Positions 1 to 6,825 of a DNA stretch of 64,000 nucleotides are shown here, piece after piece (within the stretch, counting starts at the first letter, position 1; every line of letters begins with the position of its first letter). Under the pieces are notes generated by a model. The model saw only the letters and a program-made list of their open reading frames with translations. It did no database searches and was not told where the DNA came from. Source of the DNA: Sediminicoccus rosea. GTDB taxonomy: Bacteria > Pseudomonadota > Alphaproteobacteria > Acetobacterales > Acetobacteraceae. The stretch covers positions 3,589,501 to 3,653,500 of the forward strand of contig NZ_CP137852.1 in the NCBI RefSeq assembly GCF_033547095.1. Direction: 5' to 3'. A program made the translations under genes and the position numbers.

Positions 1-189
1 CTGGCTCACCAGCCCGGGCCGCTCGCCGGCGCCGAGGTCGAGCAGGTTCACCGTCGCCGACTGCGCGACACTGGTGAGGCTCGTGGACATGATGACATCG
101 TCATTGGCCACCGCCTGCTGGGTCAGGCCCCATTGCCAGGCCAGGGCGCAGGGCGCGAGCGCGATCCCCCAGCGGTATTTGCGTTGCAT
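1..189 (-). CDS. Exported hypothetical protein, N-terminal part (runs off the window)
   Basis: An ATG at 189 opens a frame that stays open for 63 codons to the window edge, so only the N-terminus is seen. Residues 4-28 (KYRWGIALAPCALAWQWGL...AVA) resemble a Sec signal peptide. The following residues (DDVIMSTSLTSVAQSATVN) are Ser/Thr/Asn-rich, as in secreted or surface proteins. An AAGG ribosome-binding-like stretch lies about 10 bases upstream. The next gene upstream on the same strand (279-770) also encodes an exported protein, so they may be co-transcribed. The family is not recognisable from this fragment. Confidence 0.55.
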   Translation of the reverse strand, partial: MQRKYRWGIALAPCALAWQWGLTQQAVANDDVIMSTSLTSVAQSATVNLLDLGAGERPGLVSQ

Positions 190-278
190 CCGACAGGCCT
201 TTCGCCAAGCAAGGCCCCCTTCATCGAGGGCTCAGGCCCCGGGCAGCGCAAGGCGCGTGCCATCGCAGGCTGCGAATC

Positions 279-770
279 TCAGCGCAGGCTCCGCAGGCTC
301 CGCTCAGCCTGGCGGCGCAGGGCGACGAGGATGGGCTGCACCACCGCCCCCTGAGTGAAGGCGCTGCCCCATTCGCTGCCGTCCACGCCGAGGACGAGGA
401 GGTTCGGCCGCAACTGCGCGAGGCAGGCCGGGGGCTGGGAGACGGGACCGCCCGCGGCCGCCGGCTGGCAGGCCGGCAGGCCCTGTAGCAATTGCCAGGC
501 TTGGTCGGTCGCCACGATGGCGCGGTTCAACTCGTCCAGCTCGTAGCCGGCGGTCGGCGCGCCGAGCCGCATGACGCGGATCTGCGCGCCGATCTCGATG
601 CGCAGGCTGCGCAGATCGGGCCGCGTCAGGCCCGCGTCCAGCGTCTCGATCAGGCGGGCGACCCACAGGCGCAGCTCCGCCGGGCTGGCTTCGGCGCTGG
701 CAAAGGGCAGACCCGCCGGAAGCGCGAAGCCAAGGCACAACACAAAGGCGCGGATGGTCCTGGCGATCAT
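279..770 (-). CDS. Exported hypothetical protein, 163 aa
   Basis: The start at 770 (MIARTIRAF) is preferred over an ATG at 794 because GGAG sits six bases in front of it. The first ~28 residues form a signal peptide (ARTIRAFVLCLGFALPAGLPFASA). The mature part is mostly helical (AELRLWVARLIETLDAGL; EIGAQIRVMRLG), with a Pro/Ala-rich stretch holding two cysteines (near PACQPAAAGG and PPACLAQL) that could form a periplasmic disulfide. It lies 89 bases ahead of the partial exported gene at 1-189 on the same strand, suggesting a secretion- or surface-related pair. I do not recognise the family. Confidence 0.6.
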   Translation of the reverse strand: MIARTIRAFVLCLGFALPAGLPFASAEASPAELRLWVARLIETLDAGLTRPDLRSLRIEIGAQIRVMRLGAPTAGYELDELNRAIVATDQAWQLLQGLPACQPAAAGGPVSQPPACLAQLRPNLLVLGVDGSEWGSAFTQGAVVQPILVALRRQAERSLRSLR

Positions 771-1114
771 CGGCAGCTCCGACATCTGGCGCATTCAGCC
801 GGAGGCATGACGCAGGCCACGGGCATGCCGGCCCCGATGCTTTCCGAGACGTTGAGGGCAACGCTCCGAAGAGGATGCGGCGGCCGGTGTTTCCAGGCAA
901 GGGAAGGCCGCGGGCGGGACAGCCGGGGGTCGCGAGCTGGCCGCCAGGCAGATGCAATGCCCCCCGGCCATGGCCACCGGTTCGGGTTGCGGCGCGCACG
1001 CATCACGCCACTCATCCGCAAGCCGCATTGACAGGCCGAGCATGCACGCTTCACGCTGCCCGCAACAACAAGGCTTCAGCCGATCGCGTTGAACGGCCGA
1101 GGGAGGAGAAATCC
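771..1114. other. Intergenic region with divergent control
   Basis: About 340 bases between the divergently oriented exported protein (279-770) and the small ORF at 1115. No convincing reading frame, RNA gene or strong promoter is visible. Frames open here on both strands are the usual high-GC by-products. A purine-rich ribosome-binding stretch (GGGAGGAG) closes the region just before 1115. Confidence 0.4.
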
Positions 1115-1246
1115 ATGGCGCGTTCCATCCGCATGGCGGGCCGCAGCGCCGCCATCCGGCGCGTAGCAACATGCCGTTGCGCAGGCGATGGCGGCATCGC
1201 CACGCGCCTGGCCATCACGGTGCGGACGGATGGGCTGGCACCATGA
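1115..1246 (+). CDS. Possible 43-aa leader peptide ahead of the monooxygenase
   Basis: An ATG at 1115 is preceded by a near-ideal Shine-Dalgarno (GGGAGGAG, six bases away). The frame ends in a TGA that overlaps the ATG of the next gene (ATGA at 1243-1246), the usual sign of translational coupling. The peptide is Arg-rich with a Cys-Arg-Cys motif (RRVATCRCAGDGG). Short Cys-containing leader ORFs upstream of sulfur-related operons are known in several bacteria; applying that here is inference. It may be a regulatory uORF, a small protein, or a chance frame. Confidence 0.4.
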   Translation: MARSIRMAGRSAAIRRVATCRCAGDGGIATRLAITVRTDGLAP

Positions 1247-2307
1247 CAGCCGCATCGCGACAATGGAACAGGCCCATGCAGTTCGGCATCTTCGACCAGA
1301 ATGACCGCGGCCGCCTGCCGCTGGCAGACCAGTACGAGCATCGCCTCCGCCTGGCCGCGTTGTATGACGAGCTGGGCTTCGACCGCTACCACATGAGTGA
1401 ACACCACGCGACGCCGCTCAGCACCGCGCCCTCGCCCAGTGTGTTCATCGCAGCACTGACCCAGCGCACGCGGAGACTGCGCCTCTGCCCACTCGTCTAT
1501 CTGCTGCCGACCTACCATCCGCTTCGCCTGGCGGAGGAGATGTGCATGCTCGACCATCTCAGCCGCGGCCGCTTCGAATTCGGTATTGGCCGCGGCGCCT
1601 CGCCGCATGAGCTGGCCGCGCTCGGAGTGGATGTGGCGGATGCCCGGGAGATGTACACCGAGGCGCTGGCGGTGATCCGCGGCTTCTTCGCCGCTGGGGA
1701 TTCCTTCACGCACATGGGCCGATTCTGGCAGATCCATGACGTACCCAAGGAGATCGCGCCGCTGCAGCAGCCGCATCCGGCGATCTGGTACGCGCTGGCT
1801 TCCCCGGACTCCACCGTATGGCCCGCGCAGAACGGCGTGAACGTGCTCTGCGGCGGCCCGGTGGCGCGGGTGCGCGCGGTGACCGACCGCTACCGTGCCG
1901 AATGGCGCATCGCCCACCCGCAGGGCGGGACAGAGCCATTGATCGGCGTGAACCGCTACATCCTTGTAGCCGATACGGATGCCGAGGCGCTGGAGCTGGG
2001 CCGCGCCGCTTGGCCCACCTTCTACCGCCACTTCATGAAGCTCTGGCACAAGCACGGCACACAGCCGGTGAACGCCAAGCTCCCGCCGGATTTCGACACG
2101 CTGGTCGAGGCCGGCCAGGCCGTCGCCGGCTCGCCCTCCACGGTGCGCGAGGCGCTGCTGGGCCAGGTGCGGGCCGGCGGGCTCAACTACCTGATCGGCA
2201 ACTTCACCTTTGGCGGCCTGGCGCCCGCGAATGTCGAGGCCTCGGTGCGGCTCTACGCGGCCGAGGTGATGCCGGCGCTGCGCGAGATCAGCGCCGTTCC
2301 GGCCTGA
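1243..2307 (+). CDS. LLM-class flavin-dependent monooxygenase (bacterial luciferase-like)
   Basis: A 354-aa protein of the luciferase-like, FMNH2-dependent oxidoreductase family. MQFGIFDQ gives the first beta strand. Typical segments follow: ELGFDRYHMSEHH, a conserved L(R)LCPLVYLLPTYHPLRLAEE, LDHLSRGRFEFGIGRG, and a C-terminal SPSTVREALL. These enzymes oxidise diverse substrates (alkanesulfonates, aldehydes, N-heterocycles) with FMNH2 from a partner reductase; the substrate cannot be told. The start at 1243 is chosen because its ATG overlaps the stop of the small ORF at 1115; an in-frame ATG at 1276, starting directly with MQFGIF, is the alternative. A Bug-type receptor follows 36 bases later. 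Confidence 0.88.
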   Translation: MTAASRQWNRPMQFGIFDQNDRGRLPLADQYEHRLRLAALYDELGFDRYHMSEHHATPLSTAPSPSVFIAALTQRTRRLRLCPLVYLLPTYHPLRLAEEMCMLDHLSRGRFEFGIGRGASPHELAALGVDVADAREMYTEALAVIRGFFAAGDSFTHMGRFWQIHDVPKEIAPLQQPHPAIWYALASPDSTVWPAQNGVNVLCGGPVARVRAVTDRYRAEWRIAHPQGGTEPLIGVNRYILVADTDAEALELGRAAWPTFYRHFMKLWHKHGTQPVNAKLPPDFDTLVEAGQAVAGSPSTVREALLGQVRAGGLNYLIGNFTFGGLAPANVEASVRLYAAEVMPALREISAVPA

Positions 2308-2343
2308 CGCAACAGCCCGGCGCAAGATCCGGGCGGGGAGGAC

Positions 2344-3318
2344 ATGATGAAGGCACGATCCTGGCTGGGGCTCCTGACGTTCCTGCTCGTGGCGACGCCG
2401 GCCCTGGCACAGCAGGCGTTGCAGCCCGGCGGCGGGACGGTGCGCCTCGTGCTGGCCGGCGCGCCCGGCAGCGCCGCCGATGCGGTGGCCCGCGTGCTGG
2501 CGGAACCGCTCGCGGAGATCCTGGGCCAGCCGGTCGTCGTCGAAAATGTCCCGGGCGGCGGCGGCGTCCTGGGCGCCACGCGCGTCATGCAGTCGCGCCG
2601 CGACGGGATGACCATACTCTCCGCAGTCTCGGGTTCGCTGATCGGGCCGATGCTCGACAGCAACCTGCCCTATGTCATCGGGCGGGACCTGCTGCCGGTG
2701 TCGCAGATAACGGCGGCGATGGCGGTCTTCGTCGTGCGCGCGGGCCTGCCCGTCAACACGCTGCAGGAGTTCGTCACTCGCGCGAAGAGCACGCGCGAGC
2801 CGCTGGCCTTCGGCAATTACGGCTACGGTTCCGCGAGCCATCTGCAGGGGATGCTGCTGGCCCGGCAGCTGGGGCTGGATGCGGAACCCGTCCCTTTCAG
2901 CGGCACCGCGCAATTCATCTCCGAATTGATCGCGGGGCGGCTGTGCTGCGGCTTCATTGATGCGGGGTCAGCGCGCGACTTCATCCGCAACGGGCAGCTC
3001 CGCCCGCTCGGCGTCACCGGGCCACGCCGTATCCGGGACCTGCCCGATGTGCCCACGCTCACGGAACTCGGCCTGACAAGCTTCGACCCGCAGATCTGGC
3101 AGGGCGTGTTTCTCCCGGCCGGCACGCCACCCGCCATCGTGGCCGCCATCGGCCGCGCGATGGGCGAGGCGGTCCGCCGCCCGGGTCCCACGAACCTCAT
3201 CCGCGGCGTGGGCTATGAGCCGGTCGGCAGCAGCCCCGAGGAATTCGCGGCGATGATCGCACATGATGCGCCCATCTGGCGCCGCATCATCGAGGATACG
3301 GGCGTGCGCATCCGCTGA
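2344..3318 (+). CDS. Tripartite tricarboxylate transporter receptor (Bug family)
   Basis: A 324-aa periplasmic solute-binding protein. A signal peptide (LLTFLLVATPALA, cut near residue 22) is followed by the family hallmark RLVLAGAPGSAADAVARVLA, which replaces the usual VPFxPGGxxD segment, then LGQPVVVENVPGGGGVLGA. Later pieces, FGNYGYGSASHLQGMLLA, VPFSGTAQ and RIRDLPDVPTLTELGL, are also typical. Such receptors bind carboxylates or related small acids. No TctA/TctB membrane subunits are nearby, so it is an orphan receptor. It probably shares a transcript with the LLM monooxygenase. GGGGAGG lies just before the ATG. Confidence 0.9.
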   Translation: MMKARSWLGLLTFLLVATPALAQQALQPGGGTVRLVLAGAPGSAADAVARVLAEPLAEILGQPVVVENVPGGGGVLGATRVMQSRRDGMTILSAVSGSLIGPMLDSNLPYVIGRDLLPVSQITAAMAVFVVRAGLPVNTLQEFVTRAKSTREPLAFGNYGYGSASHLQGMLLARQLGLDAEPVPFSGTAQFISELIAGRLCCGFIDAGSARDFIRNGQLRPLGVTGPRRIRDLPDVPTLTELGLTSFDPQIWQGVFLPAGTPPAIVAAIGRAMGEAVRRPGPTNLIRGVGYEPVGSSPEEFAAMIAHDAPIWRRIIEDTGVRIR

Positions 3319-3340
3319 GCGGCGCACACCTCAGCGCCGC
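3319..3340. terminator. Hairpin between convergent genes
   Basis: A perfect 7-bp GC stem (GCGGCGC / GCGCCGC) with an 8-base loop lies between the stop of the Bug receptor and the last codons of the convergent MFS gene. It lacks a T tract, so it would be a weak or factor-assisted terminator usable from both sides. Confidence 0.45.
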
Positions 3341-4836
3341 CGTCCGCGCACCAGCAGGACGAAGAGGATGGCGAGGCCGGAGACCGCCATGTACATCCCG
3401 AAGGCGTTGAGGTGGCCAATCATCGCCGCCTGACGGTCCACCTCGCGCGAGAGGCGGGCGAGGCCTTGCGCCGTCTCCGTCTCCCAGCCGCCCATCGTGC
3501 CGGGCCAGAGCAGCGCGCGGTTGTAGGGCGAGAGCATCTCCATCATGCGGCTGTAGTTCATCGTGCTGGAGCGCACGATCTCCGTCACGCTGAGCGAGAT
3601 GAAAAGGCTTGAGCCGATGTTGCGCAGCAAATGGAAGACCGACATGCCCTCCGGCGTGTCACGGCTGTCGAGGTCGCCGAAGGTGAGGACCGTCAGCGGC
3701 ACCCAGATGATGCCGACCGCGATGCCCTGCAGCACGGAATTGGCCAGCAGCAGGTTCACCCCGGCATTGAGGTCCAGGCTCATCAGCCACAGCCCCGAGA
3801 CAACGAGCAGCCCGAAGCCGATACTCATGCCAATGCGCGGATCCCAGCGGCCGATCAGCAGCGTGAGGCCGAAGCCGATGACACCGCCCAGGCCGCGATA
3901 GCCGACGATCATCCCGATGATGCTGTCCGGGTAGCCCGCATGCTGCTGCAGGAGCGTGGGCAGCAGCACGATCGGCGTGAAGTTCACCATCCCGTAGATG
4001 AAGACGAGGATGAGCCCGAGCGCGTAATTGCGGTGCCGCAGCAGCCGCAGGTTCAGGAAGGGCCGCTCCGTCGTCAGGCAATGCACGACGAAGGCATAGA
4101 AAGCGAGGACCGCGATGCAGGCCTCCAGGATGATTTCGGTGGACTCGAACCAGTCGAGCCGCTGCCCGCGCGAGAGCACGAGCTGCACGCAGGCGATGGC
4201 GGTCGCCAGCAGCAGGAAGCCCAGCCAGTCCATGGGCTGGCGCGGCTCGGCCCGGTCCGGCGGCAGGGCGAAATGCAGCGCCACGGCGGCCAGCGCGCCG
4301 GCGGGGACGATCATGTAGAAGGCCCAGCGCCAATTATAGGTCTCGGCCAGCACGCCGCCGAGGACGGGGCCGATGACCGGGCCCAGCACCACCGTCATGC
4401 CGTAGATGGAGCTCACCAGCCCCGCCTGGTGGCGGGGGAAGCTGTCCAGCACGATGGCGTTGGAGAGCGGCACGACAGGCGCGCCGATGCCGCCCTGCAC
4501 GATGCGCCAGAGAATGATGGCCTCCAGCGATTCGGCCTGGCCGCAGAGCCAGGTGGCAATGGTGAATCCGGTGACGCAGACGATCATCACGCGCCTGCGG
4601 CCAAATCGCGCAACCAGGAAGCCCGTGGTCGGCGTCACGATGGCCGTGGCCAGGATGTTGAAGGTGGTCGTCCAGGCGATCTCGTCCGGTGTCGCGGCGA
4701 AGCTGCCCTGCATCTGCGGCAGGAGGGACGAGGCGACCAGCAGCGTCGTCGCGTAGAGCGTCGAGCCCAGCACCACCGCCGCCAGGATCGCGATCCGGCG
4801 CGGGACGGAGAGGTCCTCGCTGCTCACACCGGACAC
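3331..4836 (-). CDS. DHA2-family MFS multidrug efflux transporter (EmrB-like)
   Basis: A 501-aa inner-membrane protein with about 14 predicted helices, the DHA2 size. Helix 1 is RIAILAAVVLGSTLYATTLL, followed by a DEIAWTTTFNILATAIVTP segment typical of EmrB relatives. The loop motif GRRRVMIVCVTGF and the antiporter-like segment VLGPVIGPVLGGVLAETYNW are clear. It should export drugs or toxic organics by proton antiport with an HlyD/EmrA adaptor. The start is the GTG at 4836, which has a strong GGGAAGGGG ribosome-binding site; the reading frame continues further upstream but is not protein-like there. It diverges from marR-hlyD (4918-6476), sharing an 81-base control region, so MarR probably represses both. 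Confidence 0.9.
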   Translation of the reverse strand: MSGVSSEDLSVPRRIAILAAVVLGSTLYATTLLVASSLLPQMQGSFAATPDEIAWTTTFNILATAIVTPTTGFLVARFGRRRVMIVCVTGFTIATWLCGQAESLEAIILWRIVQGGIGAPVVPLSNAIVLDSFPRHQAGLVSSIYGMTVVLGPVIGPVLGGVLAETYNWRWAFYMIVPAGALAAVALHFALPPDRAEPRQPMDWLGFLLLATAIACVQLVLSRGQRLDWFESTEIILEACIAVLAFYAFVVHCLTTERPFLNLRLLRHRNYALGLILVFIYGMVNFTPIVLLPTLLQQHAGYPDSIIGMIVGYRGLGGVIGFGLTLLIGRWDPRIGMSIGFGLLVVSGLWLMSLDLNAGVNLLLANSVLQGIAVGIIWVPLTVLTFGDLDSRDTPEGMSVFHLLRNIGSSLFISLSVTEIVRSSTMNYSRMMEMLSPYNRALLWPGTMGGWETETAQGLARLSREVDRQAAMIGHLNAFGMYMAVSGLAILFVLLVRGRRR

Positions 4837-4859
4837 GCCGCCCCTTCCCTTTAAAGAAC

Positions 4860-4889
4860 TTGACGATGGTTGTCCGGACGATAATAACC
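4860..4889 (+). promoter_or_regulatory. marR promoter with overlapping palindromic operator
   Basis: TTGACG (4860-4865), a 16-base spacer and TAATAA (4882-4887) make a good sigma-70-type promoter pointing at marR. Inside the spacer is the perfect palindrome GTCCGGAC (4872-4879), extending imperfectly to TTGTCCGGACGA. An outer GGTT/AACC pair (4868-4871 and 4886-4889) encloses it. A MarR dimer bound here would block this promoter and possibly the divergent MFS promoter. The operator assignment is inference. Confidence 0.55.
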
Positions 4890-4917
4890 ACAACAACAAT
4901 CCAAGGCGAGGCTGTTG

Positions 4918-5397
4918 ATGCCGCCCGACCAGGTCGCCCGGCAGGATGACCGCCGCCACATCGGCTACCTCATCACCGATGTGGCGCGCATGATGCGTGC
5001 CGCCTTCGACCGCCGCGCCCGGCAGATCGGCCTGACGCGCCCGCAATGGCAGGTCCTGAGCCGGCTGCACCGCTATCCCGGCATCACCCAGACCGAATTG
5101 GCCGAGATGCTGGAGATGGAGCGCGCGACCGCCGGACGCATGCTGGACCGGCTGGAGCGGCGCGGTTGGCTGGTCCGCAGCGCCGACCCGGCCGACCGCC
5201 GGGTGAACCGCCTGCACCTGACCGCCGAGGCCGATGGCATCCAGGCCGAGATGGGCCGCATCGCCACCGAATTCCTGGACGAGGCAATGAGCGGCCTGGC
5301 CGAGGAGGAGCGCACCATCCTCACCGCCATGATGGAGCGCGTGAAGCTGCAGCTCCAGACGATGGGCCCGCGCGGGGCGCGGGAGGATGCCGCATGA
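4918..5397 (+). CDS. MarR-family transcriptional regulator
   Basis: A 159-aa winged-helix repressor. The recognition region reads LTRPQWQVLSRLHRYPGITQTELAEMLEMERATAGRMLDRLERRGWL, followed by the wing RSADPADRRVNRLHLT, which carries the family's DxRxxR core. Dimerisation helices occupy the ends. MarR proteins usually bind phenolic or drug ligands and then release efflux genes. Here the gene is the first of a pair with hlyD (ATGA overlap at 5394-5397) and diverges from an EmrB-like pump. A TTG at 4915 directly precedes the ATG and is less likely the start. Confidence 0.93.
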   Translation: MPPDQVARQDDRRHIGYLITDVARMMRAAFDRRARQIGLTRPQWQVLSRLHRYPGITQTELAEMLEMERATAGRMLDRLERRGWLVRSADPADRRVNRLHLTAEADGIQAEMGRIATEFLDEAMSGLAEEERTILTAMMERVKLQLQTMGPRGAREDAA

Positions 5398-6476
5398 GCG
5401 CACCGGGACGATCCCGCCTCAGGACGCTCCTGCTGCTGGTGGTGCCCGCGTTGGCGGTGCTGGGCGGGCTGTTCATCTGGCAGCAGGGCGGCCGCTACAT
5501 CACCAGCGAGAACGCCTATGTCCGCGCCGACATCGTTCAGATCGCCCCCGAGGTGACGGGCCGCGTTGTCGAGGTGCTGGTGCGCGACCATGCCCGGGTG
5601 GACGCCGGCGCGGTGCTGCTGCGGATTGATCCCGAGCCCTTCCGCCTCGCCGTCGCCCGGGCCGAGGCCGAGCTGGACGCAGCACGCACGCTGGTCGAAG
5701 TGGCGCGCGCCACCTATCGCGAGACGCAGAGCGAGCTTGGCGAATTGCAGGCCCGCGCCGACCACCTGCTGCGCCAGGCGCGGCGCCAGCAGGAATTGGC
5801 GGCGCGCGGCGTCTCGCCCGCAACGCGGCTGGAGGAGACGCAGAACGAGGCGGATGTGGCGCGCGAGCGGATCAACGTCGTGCGCCAGCGCCTGGTGCGG
5901 CTGCTGACCACGCTGAAGGGCGATCCCGAGCTGCCGGTGGATGACCATCCCAATGTGCGGGAACGGCTGGTGGAACGCGACCGCGCGGCGCTCGACCTGG
6001 CACGGACGCAGATCAAGGCGCCGGTCTCCGGCACGGTGGTGAACATGCGGGTGCAGCGGGGCGAACAACTGCGCGCCGCAGTGCCTCTCTTCGCCCTGGT
6101 ATCCGACCGAAGACCCTGGGTGGATGCGAATCTGAAGGAGACCACCCTGGCGCATGTCAGCATCGGCCAGCGGGTGGAGGTGGTGCTGGACCTCTATCCA
6201 GGCCTGGTCTGGCAGGGCGAGGTGGAGAGCATCAGCCCGGCGACCGGCGCGGAATTCGCCATCCTGCCGCCGCAAAATGCCTCGGGGAACTGGGTGAAGG
6301 TGGTGCAGCGCCTGCCGGTCCGCATCCGCCTGCTGCCGCGGCCGGATGAGCCGCCGCTACGCGCGGGAATCACCGCGACGGTCTCCATCGATACCGGGCG
6401 GCAGCGCGAGCTGGCCGACCTCACGGGTTATCTGCGCGGCCTGATTCCGGGCAGCGCGGCGCAGGGCATGCGATAG
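5394..6476 (+). CDS. HlyD/EmrA-type membrane fusion protein
   Basis: A 360-aa periplasmic adaptor anchored by one N-terminal helix (LRTLLLLVVPALAVLGGLFI, residues 8-27). A lipoyl/biotinyl half-motif (ENAYVRADIVQIAPEVTGRV), a coiled-coil hairpin (about residues 90-195, Glu/Arg/Gln-rich) and a second lipoyl half (ARTQIKAPVSGTVVNMRVQRG) follow, then a beta-barrel (VDANLKETTLAHVSIGQRV). This is the EmrA layout. It would couple the divergent DHA2 pump (3331-4836) to an outer-membrane channel encoded elsewhere. It overlaps marR by four bases, so both are translated together. Confidence 0.92.
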   Translation: MSAPGRSRLRTLLLLVVPALAVLGGLFIWQQGGRYITSENAYVRADIVQIAPEVTGRVVEVLVRDHARVDAGAVLLRIDPEPFRLAVARAEAELDAARTLVEVARATYRETQSELGELQARADHLLRQARRQQELAARGVSPATRLEETQNEADVARERINVVRQRLVRLLTTLKGDPELPVDDHPNVRERLVERDRAALDLARTQIKAPVSGTVVNMRVQRGEQLRAAVPLFALVSDRRPWVDANLKETTLAHVSIGQRVEVVLDLYPGLVWQGEVESISPATGAEFAILPPQNASGNWVKVVQRLPVRIRLLPRPDEPPLRAGITATVSIDTGRQRELADLTGYLRGLIPGSAAQGMR

Positions 6477-6481
6477 CCGAA

Positions 6482-6510
6482 GGGCAGCCACGGCCGCTCC
6501 GTGGATGCCC
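6482..6510 (+). terminator. Stem-loop after the hlyD gene
   Basis: GGGC-AG-CCACGG, a CCGCT loop, then CCGTGG-AT-GCCC: ten pairs with a 2x2 internal mismatch, starting six bases after the hlyD stop. No T tract follows, so it is a probable transcript 3' end but not a classic intrinsic terminator. Confidence 0.45.
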
Positions 6511-6645
6511 GAGGGCGGAACGGCGAGGGCCAGGATCCGCCGAGTGACGCGATCCAGGGCGGGGTTGCCTGGCAGCTCAGGCAAACTTTACAAAACATCC
6601 GATAGGCAGCCATGGCATCCGCTCCCGATCGGTCGGCTTCACAAC

Positions 6646-6825
6646 ATGGCGTCAGAGGAACAGGTCATGGCAGGCGCTGATTTCGGCGCGATCCCGTCCG
6701 TCAGCCGCAGGACCGCCACCCGCAGGGCCAAGGCGCGTGGCAGGACGCGAACCGGCAGCGCGCCCCAAGGGGCGGTGATCGAGACCGAGCACGACGCGCT
6801 GATGCGGCGACTGCATGCAGCCTGA
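6646..6825 (+). CDS. Possible 59-aa basic protein coupled to the TPR gene
   Basis: A short frame (MASEEQVMAGADFGAIPS...) that is Arg/Thr-rich in its middle (SRRTATRRAKARGRTRTG) and ends HDALMRRLHAA. It overlaps the ATG of the following TPR-glycosyltransferase gene by 11 bases, which suggests coupling. A second ATG at 6667 with GAGG a few bases upstream is an equally good start (52 aa). No family is recognised. It could be a genuine small partner protein or a leader frame. Confidence 0.35.
   Translation: MASEEQVMAGADFGAIPSVSRRTATRRAKARGRTRTGSAPQGAVIETEHDALMRRLHAA

Noticed and set aside
1051-2913. A 620-codon minus-strand frame opposite the monooxygenase and receptor
   Set aside because: Its translation is Arg/His/Gln-rich without family motifs; the plus-strand genes have clear families. 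Long open antisense frames are expected from high-GC codon bias.
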